This document shows, one piece after another, positions 1-7,550 of a stretch of DNA of 64,000 nucleotides. The stretch is from Sphingopyxis sp. MSC1_008 (lineage in GTDB: Bacteria; Pseudomonadota; Alphaproteobacteria; Sphingomonadales; Sphingomonadaceae), in contig NZ_JALPRD010000007.1 of NCBI RefSeq assembly GCF_023197165.1, positions 1 to 64,000 of the forward strand. Reading direction: 5' to 3'. Each line of letters opens with the position of its first letter. The first letter of the stretch is position 1. Below the pieces are notes generated by a model. The model did no database searches, had not been told where the DNA came from, and was given only the letters and a program-made list of their open reading frames with translations. Made by a program: the position numbers and the translations under genes.

Positions 1-27
1 CCCCCGCCGCCCCCGCCGCCCCCGCCG
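1..27 (+). repeat. Three tandem copies of a 9-bp proline-coding unit
   Basis: The window opens with three exact copies of CCCCCGCCG, each coding Pro-Pro-Pro in frame with the OmpA domain that follows. It is the end of a polyproline linker between an N-terminal porin domain (outside the window) and the peptidoglycan-binding domain. More copies may lie to the left. Confidence 0.85.
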
Positions 28-387
28 GTGGTGTGTGAGCCCGGACCGTATATCGTGTACTTCGACTGGGATAAGTCGGACATCACGCCGGAAGCGGCTT
101 CGACGCTCGACAACGCGATCAGCGCCTACAACCGTGGTTGCACGGGTACGCAGGTCATGCTCGCCGGTCACGCTGACCGTTCGGGTTCGGCCAAGTACAA
201 CGTCGGCCTGTCGGAACGTCGTAACACCGCGGTTCGTAGCTATCTTACCGCTCGCGGTATCTCGGATGGTTCGATCAGCGCGCAGGGCTTCGGCGAAAGC
301 CGCCCGGCCGTTGCAACCGCCGATGGCGTCCGCAACGACCAGAACCGTCGCGTGGAAATCACTTACGGTCCGAACTCGGGCATGTAA
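1..387 (+). CDS. OmpA-family outer-membrane protein, C-terminal part (5' truncated by window)
   Basis: Only the polyproline linker and the C-terminal OmpA/MotB domain are present, so the true start lies left of the window. The domain begins near VCEPGPYIVYFDWDKSDIT and carries the family signature around GHADRSGSAKYNVGLSERR, then GFGESRP and NRRVEI near the end. This fold binds the diaminopimelate of peptidoglycan and ties the outer membrane to the wall. In sphingomonads such proteins usually have an N-terminal eight-stranded barrel, which cannot be checked here. A GTG at 28 could serve as a start only if the linker were not translated, and the open in-frame prolines upstream argue against that. 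A strong terminator follows 30 bases after the stop. Confidence 0.9.
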   Translation, partial: PPPPPPPPPVVCEPGPYIVYFDWDKSDITPEAASTLDNAISAYNRGCTGTQVMLAGHADRSGSAKYNVGLSERRNTAVRSYLTARGISDGSISAQGFGESRPAVATADGVRNDQNRRVEITYGPNSGM

Positions 388-417
388 GACCGGTTTCCGC
401 TCCCGACAGGGACTGGA

Positions 418-457
418 AGAAAAAGAAGGGCGGTACCGAAAGGTGCCGCCCTTTCTT
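418..457. terminator. Intrinsic terminator after the OmpA gene
   Basis: A 10-bp stem (428-437 with 442-451, one G-U pair) closes a GAAA tetraloop and is followed by TTTCTTT. It is preceded by AAAAGAA, so it could also work on the other strand. Confidence 0.85.
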
Positions 458-519
458 TATGTGCGTTTTGCGCGGCGATATTTGCCCGGCGTCAATTCCT
501 AGATTCCGCTTGCTCGTTT

Positions 520-535
520 GGTATTATGATATACC
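520..535. promoter_or_regulatory. Palindrome GGTATTATGATATACC upstream of exbD
   Basis: This AT-rich inverted repeat has arms GGTAT and ATACC and lies about 95 bp before the exbD start. A close relative, GGTATCATAATACC, occurs at 29390-29403. It could be an operator for an unidentified regulator or part of a promoter. Nothing else in 388-629 is recognisable apart from the terminator. Confidence 0.35.
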
Positions 536-629
536 ATTACGTTAGGGCGCGAGGTGGTCTTGGGCCCTCGATGAAGGGGATGGGCGCCCGTCAATCGCGG
601 TGCGTTCTCCCCCAAGCGGGAGAGAGACG

Positions 630-1070
630 ATGCGCAAACGTCGCAGCATGTTCCATCGCAGCATTTTTCGCGCCGACCCCAATGGCGATCCCGACATCAA
701 CACGACCCCGCTGATCGACGTCATGCTGGTGATGCTGGTGATGTTCATCATCACCATTCCGCCGCCGACGCACAGCGTCGATGTTACGCTGCCCGGCGAG
801 ACGCCGCCGCTCGCGAAGATACTCGACGAAAATCGCGTGACGATCGATACCACCGACGTGATCCGCTGGAACAATGAAGCCGTCGATCTGGCGCAGTTGG
901 GGATGCTGGTCAAAGAGGCGGCTGACCGGCCGGAACCGGCGGCGATCCTGCTCGAGCCCGAGGCGCGCGCCCGCTATTTGCGCGTCGACGAAGCCATTGG
1001 AGCGATCCGGCGCAATGGCGGGTCGAAGCTCGGCTTTCCCGGCATCCACAATTACGCCAGCCTGATCTGA
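630..1070 (+). CDS. exbD: Biopolymer transport protein ExbD/TolR family
   Basis: This 146-residue inner-membrane protein belongs to the ExbD/TolR family, which with ExbB/TolQ converts proton-motive force into work on TonB or TolA. One transmembrane helix spans about residues 27-44. It contains the TPLIDVMLVMLVMF motif with the essential membrane aspartate at about residue 30, followed by a periplasmic domain. The ATG at 630 is preferred over an upstream in-frame start at 600 because GGGAGAGAG precedes it. No exbB or tonB is adjacent, so the partner must be encoded elsewhere. ExbD is favoured over TolR because no tol genes are near. Confidence 0.85.
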   Translation: MRKRRSMFHRSIFRADPNGDPDINTTPLIDVMLVMLVMFIITIPPPTHSVDVTLPGETPPLAKILDENRVTIDTTDVIRWNNEAVDLAQLGMLVKEAADRPEPAAILLEPEARARYLRVDEAIGAIRRNGGSKLGFPGIHNYASLI

Positions 1071-1092
1071 GGCAGGGCCGGTCCCCGCTGCC

Positions 1093-1635
1093 TCAAGCGG
1101 CGGGGGCCGTTCCGGGCCGGAGATAGCGCATCATATAGCTGACATAGTCGGCCTTGCCGAGCGGCACCCCCATATGGCGCAGGACCGCATAGGCCGCGGT
1201 GCGGTGGAACGCGAATTGCGGCTGCGCCCAGTCGCGGACATAATCGAAGGCGCGCATGTCGAAGATCATGCCGTTGGGCAGCGGGAAGCTGACCGTGCGC
1301 TCGAGATCGGTGCCGAGCGCGGCGGGATCGACCGCATCGAGGATCGCGAGCGTCGCCGCGATCTGTTCCTGCATTCCGGCGAAATCGACCGCGTCCTCGG
1401 CGAATTCAGGGACTTCGGCGTCGGCAAGGCGGACCAGCGGCTGGAGCGCCTGGACGCAGGTGAAGCGGACTTGCGAGGCGAGCGGGAACATGTCGGGGGC
1501 GAGGCGCGCGACCGCGAACTGCAATTCGCCGATGCCGTTTTCCTCCCCCCATGCGCGCGCGCGCGAGAGCTCTCCCGACAGGGCTCTCAGGCCGTTCTGC
1601 CAGGCCGGTACGGTCAGGTCGTAGAGCATCGTCAT
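1093..1635 (-). CDS. DUF1993 family protein
   Basis: This 180-residue soluble protein resembles the DUF1993 family, a DinB-like helical bundle of unknown function. Visible features are the N-terminal MTMLYDLTVPAW, a central helical stretch, and the C-terminal segment around FHRTAAYAVLRHMGVPLGK, which is typical of the family. No signal peptide or membrane segment is evident. It lies downstream of the ABC exporter on the same strand with a 24-bp gap and may be cotranscribed. No catalytic assignment is possible. Confidence 0.75.
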   Translation of the reverse strand: MTMLYDLTVPAWQNGLRALSGELSRARAWGEENGIGELQFAVARLAPDMFPLASQVRFTCVQALQPLVRLADAEVPEFAEDAVDFAGMQEQIAATLAILDAVDPAALGTDLERTVSFPLPNGMIFDMRAFDYVRDWAQPQFAFHRTAAYAVLRHMGVPLGKADYVSYMMRYLRPGTAPAA

Positions 1636-1659
1636 ATCCTTCGGTCGGTCGAACTTGGG

Positions 1660-3444
1660 TCAGGCGGCGGCGAGATTGTCCTGGAACTGGAGCCGCGCGA
1701 GGCGGGCGTAGAGGCCGTCGGCAGCGACGAGTTCGTCGTGCTTGCCCTCTTCGACGATGCGGCCGTCGTCCATCACGATGATGCGGTCGGCGGCGCGCAC
1801 GGTCGCAAGCCGGTGCGCGATGACGATCGTCGTGCGGTCGTGCATCAGCGTCTCGAGCGCGTCCTGGACGAGCTTTTCGGATTCGGCATCGAGCGCCGAG
1901 GTGGCTTCGTCGAGCAGCAGCAGCGGGGCGCGGCGGAGCAGCGCGCGCGCGATCGCGACGCGCTGGCGCTGGCCGCCCGAAAGGCGTGCGCCGCCTTCAC
2001 CCATGAAAGTGTCGAGCCCTTGCGGCAGCTTGCGCAGGAACTCCTCGGCATTGGCGGCGCGCGCGGCGTCCCACAAATCCTCGTCGGTCGCGGCCCAATT
2101 GCCATAGCGCAAATTGTCGCGCGCCGAGGCGGCGAAGATCACCGTCTCCTGCGGCACCATCGCGATGCGCGCGCGGATGTCGGCGGGGTCGGCGTCGGTG
2201 AGCGCGACGCCGTCGAGGCGGATCTGTCCGCCTTGGGGGTCGTAGAAGCGCTCGGCGAGCTGGAAGAGCGTCGACTTGCCGGCGCCCGAGGGGCCGACGA
2301 TCGCGACGGTCTCGCGCGGGTTGATCGCAAGGCTGAAATCGTGGAGCGCGGGGGCGTCGGGGCGGGTCGGATAGTGGAATTCGACATGATCGAACTCGAG
2401 CGTGCCGACGGGCGGTTCGGGGAAGGGGCGCGGTTTTGCGGGCGGCGCGATGCTCGCCTCGGCATTGAGCAATTCGCTGAGGCGCTCGGCGGCGCCGGCT
2501 GCGCGGAGCAGGTCGCCATAGACTTCGGTGAGCGCGCCGAAGGCGCCCGCGACCAGCCCGCCGGTGAGGACGAAGGCGGCGATCGTGCCGCCGGTGATCG
2601 TGCCTGCGGCAACGCCCGCCGCGCCGTACCAGAGCAGGGTGGTGATCGCGCCGAAGAGCAGGCCGATGACGATCGCGGTCATCATCGCGCGCAGGCGGAT
2701 GCGACGCTTGGCAGTTGCGAAATTCGCCTCGACTGCGGTGGTGAAGCGGTCGGCCTCGCGCGCTTCCTGCCCGAAGGCCTGAACGATTTTCATCGCGCCC
2801 AATTGCTCGGCGGTGGTCGCGCCGATGTCGGCGACACGGTCCTGGCTCGTCCGCGAGACATTCTGGAGCTTTCGGCCGAGCAGCACGATCGGCATGATGA
2901 TCACCGGGATGCCGAGCAGGATGCCGCCGGTGAGTTTGGGCGACAGGGTGAAGAGATAGGCGATGCCGCCGATCCCCATCACGGTGTTGCGCAGCGCGAC
3001 CGAGACGGTGGTGCCGACCGTCTGTTCGATGATCGAGGTGTCCGAAGTCATGCGCGAGGCGATTTCCGACGGCCGGTTTTCCTCGAAAAATCCGGGAGCG
3101 AGGCGGAGCAGGTTGCGCTGTACCGCCTGGCGGATGTCGGCGACGGTGCGTTCGCCGAGCCAGCTGACGAAGTAGAAGCGCAGCGCGGTGGCGACCGCGA
3201 GCAGCAGCACGATAACGTAGAAGAAGCGGAAATGCGGCGCGACGTCGCCGCCGCCGGCGACGAAGCCGCTGTCGATCATTTCCTTGAATTGATAGGGGAT
3301 CGCGAGCGTCGCGAGCGCGGCGATGCCGAGCGCGACCGCGGCGATCAGCAGTTGCAGCGGGTAGCGGCTGGCATAGTGCCAGATCATGCGCAGGCTGCCG
3401 AGCTTGCGGCGGGGCGCGTCGGATTTTTCGGATGTGGTCGCCAT
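1660..3444 (-). CDS. MsbA-like ABC exporter, fused permease and ATPase
   Basis: This 594-residue half-transporter has an N-terminal six-helix ABC type-1 domain (about residues 25-310) and a C-terminal nucleotide-binding domain. The latter has Walker A GPSGAGKST near 384, signature LSGGQRQR near 487, Walker B LLLLDEATSALD and the switch histidine in IAHRLATV. Two copies would form an exporter in the inner membrane. The family includes lipid A flippases, lipid and drug exporters and peptide exporters, so the substrate cannot be read from sequence. The start at 3444 is the first good ATG. Confidence 0.9.
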   Translation of the reverse strand: MATTSEKSDAPRRKLGSLRMIWHYASRYPLQLLIAAVALGIAALATLAIPYQFKEMIDSGFVAGGGDVAPHFRFFYVIVLLLAVATALRFYFVSWLGERTVADIRQAVQRNLLRLAPGFFEENRPSEIASRMTSDTSIIEQTVGTTVSVALRNTVMGIGGIAYLFTLSPKLTGGILLGIPVIIMPIVLLGRKLQNVSRTSQDRVADIGATTAEQLGAMKIVQAFGQEAREADRFTTAVEANFATAKRRIRLRAMMTAIVIGLLFGAITTLLWYGAAGVAAGTITGGTIAAFVLTGGLVAGAFGALTEVYGDLLRAAGAAERLSELLNAEASIAPPAKPRPFPEPPVGTLEFDHVEFHYPTRPDAPALHDFSLAINPRETVAIVGPSGAGKSTLFQLAERFYDPQGGQIRLDGVALTDADPADIRARIAMVPQETVIFAASARDNLRYGNWAATDEDLWDAARAANAEEFLRKLPQGLDTFMGEGGARLSGGQRQRVAIARALLRRAPLLLLDEATSALDAESEKLVQDALETLMHDRTTIVIAHRLATVRAADRIIVMDDGRIVEEGKHDELVAADGLYARLARLQFQDNLAAA

Positions 3445-3534
3445 GGACGACCGCCCTAGCAGCCCCGCCGATGCCGCTCAACGCCGCAGAATGACGCATG
3501 GCTTCAAGCGCTTTGAAGCGGGGCGATATGGTCG

Positions 3535-3570
3535 GTCAAAAGGGAGCGCGGCGGCTTGCACCGCGCTCCC
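3535..3570 (-). terminator. Intrinsic terminator downstream of the yjhX-like gene
   Basis: A perfect 10-bp stem (3542-3551 with 3561-3570) is followed on the minus strand by TTTT. It lies 19 bp beyond the stop of the 3589-3846 gene, so that gene is probably a monocistronic unit separated from the ABC exporter. Confidence 0.75.
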
Positions 3571-3588
3571 GATCGTCAACGCCCGATC

Positions 3589-3846
3589 TCAACGATTGTC
3601 GAGCTGCGCGCGCACGGCGCGGAGGCCCGCTGGCGTAATGCGGTACGGCGCGCCGTTCAGCGAGCCGATGAAACCGCGCCGCCGCAGCCGGTTAAACAGC
3701 GACAGGCCGGTGTTCGCGAGGACGAAGCCGTCGCGCGTGAAGCACAGCGCTTCGACGATGCGGCCGTTTTCGTCGCGCCGATGGCGGATCATGCCGCCCT
3801 GCGCCAGCACATGGAGCATACGCTGCTCCGCTTTCGAAATATTCAT
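3589..3846 (-). CDS. yjhX: YjhX/TopAI-family toxin (UPF0386)
   Basis: This 85-residue protein matches E. coli YjhX in length and along its whole course. It begins MNISKAEQRMLHVLAQGG, has the middle motif CFTRDGFVL, then FNRLRRRGFI, and ends ITPAGLRAVRAQLDNR. E. coli YjhX (TopAI) is a toxin that inhibits DNA topoisomerase I and is neutralised by the acetyltransferase-like antitoxin YjhQ. No yjhQ-like gene is adjacent, so here it is an orphan: possibly a non-toxic housekeeping homologue, or neutralised from elsewhere. Family membership is clear; toxicity is inference. Confidence 0.85.
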   Translation of the reverse strand: MNISKAEQRMLHVLAQGGMIRHRRDENGRIVEALCFTRDGFVLANTGLSLFNRLRRRGFIGSLNGAPYRITPAGLRAVRAQLDNR

Positions 3847-3908
3847 GGGATAAATCCGGGATTTTCAAGCAACAAAGGCGCGCGAACCCATTAGTCCGCA
3901 CGCTGCGC

Positions 3909-3985
3909 ACATCCCGATTACGCCGGGATGTTAGCGGTTGCCCGCAATCTCAAACATATTCACTCCATCGGCGCGTCATGCGCCG
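3909..3985. promoter_or_regulatory. Divergent intergenic region with two small hairpins
   Basis: The 278-bp gap (3847-4124) between divergent yjhX and phaZ holds an 8-bp perfect stem (3909-3916 with 3924-3931) and a 6-bp stem (3969-3974 with 3980-3985). Both promoters must lie here, but I cannot assign -35 and -10 boxes with confidence. Confidence 0.35.
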
Positions 3986-4124
3986 CTCCATGCAGAATAT
4001 TCGACTTCGGCACGCCTCGCAACGATTTTGATGCATTGCACAATGAGGCGAAGCCCCTAGACTGCTAACCAATGAGCAGGTGCCGCAAGAGCGCCGCCCG
4101 GGTCACGCAAGGAACGATTTTAAT

Positions 4125-5345
4125 ATGCTTTATCACGCCTTTGACATGCAGAAGAACTGGCTCGCGGGCGCGAGTGCGCTCGCCACCGCGGGCGCGCAGG
4201 TGATGCAGCATCCCGCAAATCCGCTCGGCTATTTCAGCGGCAGCCCGATGTTCGCCTCGGCGCTCGAAGTCTTCGCGCACGCCTCGGCGCCGCGCGGCAA
4301 GCCGGGATTCGAGCTGTACGAGACCGAAGTCGGGGGCGAAACGGTGCGCGTTACCGAGGTTGTCGAGGCGCGCAAACCCTTCGGCCAGCTCAAGCATTTC
4401 AAGCACAAGGGCACGAAGGATGCGCCCAAGCTGCTGATCGTCGCGCCGATGTCGGGTCACTATGCGACGCTGCTGCGCGGCACGGTCGAGCGGATGCTGC
4501 CCGGCCATGATGTATGGATCACCGACTGGCGCGACGCGCGCAATGTGCCGCTCGAAGCCGGCAAGTTCGACCTCGACGATTATGTCGATTATCTGATTTC
4601 GTGGCTCGAACATATCGGCCCCGGCGCGCATGTGCTGGCGGTGTGCCAGCCCTCGGTGCCGAGCCTAGCCGCCGCGGCGATCATGGCAGCGAACAAGAAC
4701 AAGTGCCGGCCCAGGACGCTGACGATGATGGGCGGCCCGATCGACACGCGCAAGGCGCCGACCGCGGTCAACGACCATGCGATGACGCGCCCGCACGCCT
4801 GGTTCCAGGAAAATGTCATCGCGACCGTCCCCGCCTATTATCCGGGCGCCGGACGCCGCGTCTATCCGGGGTTCCTGCAGCTGGCGGGCTTCATGTCGAT
4901 GAACCTTGGCAATCACATGATGAGCCATTGGGAGATGTTCAAACATCTGGTCGACGGCGACGGCGAGAGTGCCGACAAGACCAAGGAATTCTACGACGAA
5001 TATCGCGCGGTGTGCGACATGACGTCCGAATTCTACCTGCAGACAGTCGACGTCGTGTTCCAGCGCCACCTGCTGCCGAAGGGCGAGATGACGCACCGCG
5101 GCCAGCCGGTCGACGTCGGCGTGATCGAAGACATCGCGATCCTCGCGATCGAGGGCGAGCGCGACGATATTTCGGGGATCGGCCAGACCAAGGCGGCGCT
5201 GACGATCGCCAAGGCGCTGCCCGCCGACCAGAAGAAATATCTGATGGCGAAGGGCGTCGGCCATTATGGCATTTTCAACGGCCGAAAATGGCGCGAGGAG
5301 ATCGCGCCGGTGGTCGAGAAATGGATCCGCGCGCACGGCGGCTGA
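4125..5345 (+). CDS. phaZ: Intracellular poly(3-hydroxyalkanoate) depolymerase
   Basis: This 406-residue enzyme of the intracellular PHB depolymerase family hydrolyses stored polyester granules to hydroxyacids. It has the alpha/beta-hydrolase order seen in Ralstonia PhaZ: N-terminal MLYHAFDMQKNW, then IVAPMSGHYATLLRGTV, DWRDARNVP, and the nucleophile region LAVCQPSVP, where Cys174 replaces the usual serine as in that family. The C-terminal histidine lies in VGHYGIFNGRKW. The start at 4125 is preferred over 4080 because AAGGA precedes it and homologues start at this point. The gene stands alone and ends at a large inverted repeat. No signal peptide is seen, which fits cytoplasmic action. Confidence 0.93.
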   Translation: MLYHAFDMQKNWLAGASALATAGAQVMQHPANPLGYFSGSPMFASALEVFAHASAPRGKPGFELYETEVGGETVRVTEVVEARKPFGQLKHFKHKGTKDAPKLLIVAPMSGHYATLLRGTVERMLPGHDVWITDWRDARNVPLEAGKFDLDDYVDYLISWLEHIGPGAHVLAVCQPSVPSLAAAAIMAANKNKCRPRTLTMMGGPIDTRKAPTAVNDHAMTRPHAWFQENVIATVPAYYPGAGRRVYPGFLQLAGFMSMNLGNHMMSHWEMFKHLVDGDGESADKTKEFYDEYRAVCDMTSEFYLQTVDVVFQRHLLPKGEMTHRGQPVDVGVIEDIAILAIEGERDDISGIGQTKAALTIAKALPADQKKYLMAKGVGHYGIFNGRKWREEIAPVVEKWIRAHGG

Positions 5346-5369
5346 CGACGGAAGTTGCCTATCCATCAT

Positions 5370-5436
5370 CGTCACCCCGGACTTGATCCGGGGCCGGCCT
5401 TCTTGAAGGAAAAGGCGGGTCAAGCCCAGGATGACG
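5370..5436. repeat. Intergenic inverted-repeat element, copy 1
   Basis: The element begins CGTCACCCCGGACTTGATCC and ends GGGTCAAGCCCAGGATGACG, so the two ends are imperfect inverted copies. The same end sequences bound elements at 8552-8637 and 34729-34819. It lies between convergent genes and could act as a transcript end. Confidence 0.75.
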
Positions 5437-5496
5437 GAAGTGGATGATCGATAAGGCCGGTTCCCACCCCAAAGCCGACCGTCAGAAAACCGGCAA

Positions 5497-5892
5497 CTAA
5501 TGCCAGGGCGACGTCCGCACCGACCAGTAAACGATATAGAGCAGCCCCGCCCACAGTAGCAGGATGAACGCCATGCCGGCGCGGCTCGACGGGCGGGTGC
5601 TCGCGGTTTCGGCGGCGGCGTGGAGTTCGGCCCATAAGGGTTCGGGGATCAGGCGGCGCACGACCCACAGGCCGAGTGGGACGATGAGCAAATCGTCGAG
5701 CCAGCCCAAAACCGGAATGAAATCGGGGATCAGGTCGATCGGCGACAGCGCATAGGCCGCGACCGCGATCGCGAGCAGGCGTGCGAGCATCGGCACGCGC
5801 GGGTCGCGCGCGGCGAGCCAGGCGGCGTGCGCCTCGACCGCAAGGCGGTGGCCGAGATCGCCGATACGTTCCGAAAGGGATTTGCCGGTCAT
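5497..5892 (-). CDS. YkvA (DUF1232) family membrane protein
   Basis: This 131-residue protein contains the DUF1232 signature LSPIDLIPDFIPVLGWLDD around residues 49-67, flanked by hydrophobic helices, and has another membrane segment near the C-terminus (about residues 106-124). The family is widespread and functionally undefined. It is divergent from the epimerase gene with only 24 bp between the starts, so the two promoters overlap. Confidence 0.8.
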   Translation of the reverse strand: MTGKSLSERIGDLGHRLAVEAHAAWLAARDPRVPMLARLLAIAVAAYALSPIDLIPDFIPVLGWLDDLLIVPLGLWVVRRLIPEPLWAELHAAAETASTRPSSRAGMAFILLLWAGLLYIVYWSVRTSPWH

Positions 5893-5916
5893 CGCGATCT
5901 ACACTAGCCTTTCCGC

Positions 5917-6909
5917 ATGGCTATCCAATTGAAAAGCGCACGCGTTGAACGCTGGCCGGTCGCGGGGGCGTTCGTGATCAGCCGTGGCGCGAAGACGCAT
6001 GTCGATGTCGTCGTCGCCGAGATCGAGGGGGAGGGGGCGCTCGGGCGCGGCGAGGGGACGCCGGTCTATTATCTGGGCGAGGATGCGGCGGGGTGCCGTG
6101 ACCAGTTACTGCGCGTCGCGCCCTACATCGCCGAGCTGGGCGCCGTCGAGGCGCGCGCCGCTGTGCAGGAGTTGATGGCGCCCGGCGCGGCGCGCAACGC
6201 GCTCGACTGCGCTTTGTGGGACCTCGAGGCTCGGCAGCGCGGCCTCCGTCTCTGGCAGCTTGCGGGGTGCGACGGCGCGCCGACGTCGCGGGTGACGGCG
6301 TTCACCATCTCGCTCGGCACTCCCGGCGCGATGGCGGAGCAGGCGGCGACGGCCGAGGCCGACGGCTATCGTTTGCTGAAGCTCAAGCTCACCGGCAACG
6401 GCGACCGCCTGCGCGTCGCCGCGGTGCGCAAGGGCGCACCCGAAGCGCGGCTGATCGTCGACGCCAACGAAAGCTGGCGCGACATCGACATTTTGAGCGA
6501 GGCCGAGGCGCTCGCCGACCTGGGGGTCGAAATGATCGAACAGCCGGTGCCGGTGGGCGCCGACGCGCTGCTCGATCCGATCTATGCGCCGATTCCGTTC
6601 GTTGCCGACGAGAGTTGCCAGACTGCGGCCGACGTCGCGCGGATCGGGGCCTTTTACGACGGGGTGAATATCAAGCTCGACAAGGCGGGCGGGCTGACCG
6701 AGGCGCTGCGGATCGCCGACGCCGCCGACGCCGCAGGGCTGTCGATCATGGTTGGATGTATGTTGTCGACCAGCCTCGCGATCGCGCCGGCTTTTGTTCT
6801 CGCGCAGCGCGCACGCTGGGTCGACCTCGACGGCCCCGCACTGTTGGAGCGCGACCGCGAGGGCGGGTTCGAGTTTAGGGAAGGACGGATCGGGCCGCCC
6901 GTTGTCTAA
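5917..6909 (+). CDS. Dipeptide epimerase / N-acyl amino acid racemase (enolase superfamily)
   Basis: This 330-residue protein belongs to the muconate-lactonizing subgroup of the enolase superfamily. The KxK pair (Lys155, Lys157 in LLKLKLTG) and metal ligands Asp182 (VDAN), Glu208 (MIEQP) and Asp231 (VADES) are all present, followed by NIKLDKAGG carrying the opposite general base. The family includes L-Ala-D/L-Glu epimerase (murein peptide recycling) and the N-acetyl-D-Glu racemase DgcA. Without neighbours of either pathway I cannot choose. The C-terminal MVGCMLSTSLAIAPA is typical of dipeptide epimerases, which I favour. Confidence 0.82.
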   Translation: MAIQLKSARVERWPVAGAFVISRGAKTHVDVVVAEIEGEGALGRGEGTPVYYLGEDAAGCRDQLLRVAPYIAELGAVEARAAVQELMAPGAARNALDCALWDLEARQRGLRLWQLAGCDGAPTSRVTAFTISLGTPGAMAEQAATAEADGYRLLKLKLTGNGDRLRVAAVRKGAPEARLIVDANESWRDIDILSEAEALADLGVEMIEQPVPVGADALLDPIYAPIPFVADESCQTAADVARIGAFYDGVNIKLDKAGGLTEALRIADAADAAGLSIMVGCMLSTSLAIAPAFVLAQRARWVDLDGPALLERDREGGFEFREGRIGPPVV

Positions 6910-6913
6910 AATA

Positions 6914-7017
6914 TCCTCCCGGTCGCGAAGTGGTGGAGGGGCCGCGACGTCACGTCATTGCCCCTCCGTCAGCGCTTCGCGCTACCACCTCCCCATGCCT
7001 CCGGCACAGGGAGGATC
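6914..7017. repeat. Intergenic inverted-repeat element, CTCCC/GGGAGG type
   Basis: Outer arms CCTCCC and GGGAGG enclose inner arms TGGTGGAGGGG and ACCACCTCCCC plus an AGCGCTTCGCGCT hairpin. It sits between convergent genes and looks like a mobile-type palindromic element distinct from the CGTCATCCCGG family. Confidence 0.6.
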
Positions 7018-7023
7018 AGGGGG

Positions 7024-7488
7024 TTAAAGCGCAACCTCAGCATGCTGGCCGAGTTCGCCTTCCTTCATCGTTATGCCGGTCGCGAGCTTGAACAGGCCCT
7101 TGATGCTGGGGTCGGCGGTCCAGATTTCGGCGTTGTCGAGATCGAAGCGGAGAAGGACGAGCTTCGGGTCATCCTTGCCGCCTTCGTACCAGGCCGCGAT
7201 GCTGTTGTTCCACAATTTGTCGAGTACCGCGCGGTCGCTTTCGTGAACCAGCGTTCCTGAAATGCAGGCGAACAGGTCGTGTCCCTTCGCGGAGAACTGC
7301 GCCATCGCGGGGCCGCCGGCCGATAAGCGGTTGTCGGTCGCGGTGAAGAACCAGAAGGCGCCGTCCGCATCCTTGTCGAGCTGGGCGTTCATCGGGATAT
7401 GATGCTCGCGCTCGCCGGTCGCGCCGACCATGACATAGGGGCTGTCGGCCAGCGCCTTCCAGAATTGTTTTTTGATGTCGTCGCTCAT
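7024..7488 (-). CDS. Pyridoxamine 5'-phosphate oxidase-like (general stress protein 26-type) protein
   Basis: This 154-residue protein starts MSDDIKKQFWKALADSPYVM and shows the split-barrel flavin-binding pattern HIPMNAQLDKDADGAFWFFT, with FDLDNAEIWTADP near the end. General stress protein 26-like members bind FMN or FAD, and some act in oxidative stress. The start at 7488 is chosen over 7518 because AAGGA lies at good distance before it. It follows the VOC gene on the same strand (62-bp gap), so SoxR control of that gene could extend to it. Confidence 0.75.
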   Translation of the reverse strand: MSDDIKKQFWKALADSPYVMVGATGEREHHIPMNAQLDKDADGAFWFFTATDNRLSAGGPAMAQFSAKGHDLFACISGTLVHESDRAVLDKLWNNSIAAWYEGGKDDPKLVLLRFDLDNAEIWTADPSIKGLFKLATGITMKEGELGQHAEVAL

Positions 7489-7550
7489 GGGAGAATCCTT
7501 TCGTCCGTCGATAAGCAACCAACGCGCCAGCGCCGCGCATGTTGCCCGGT

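Noticed and set aside
1174..3459. Open frame of 761 codons antisense to the ABC exporter
   Set aside because: It mirrors the exporter gene in a GC-rich genome, is Arg/Glu/Asp-rich without domains, and the opposite strand has all ABC motifs.
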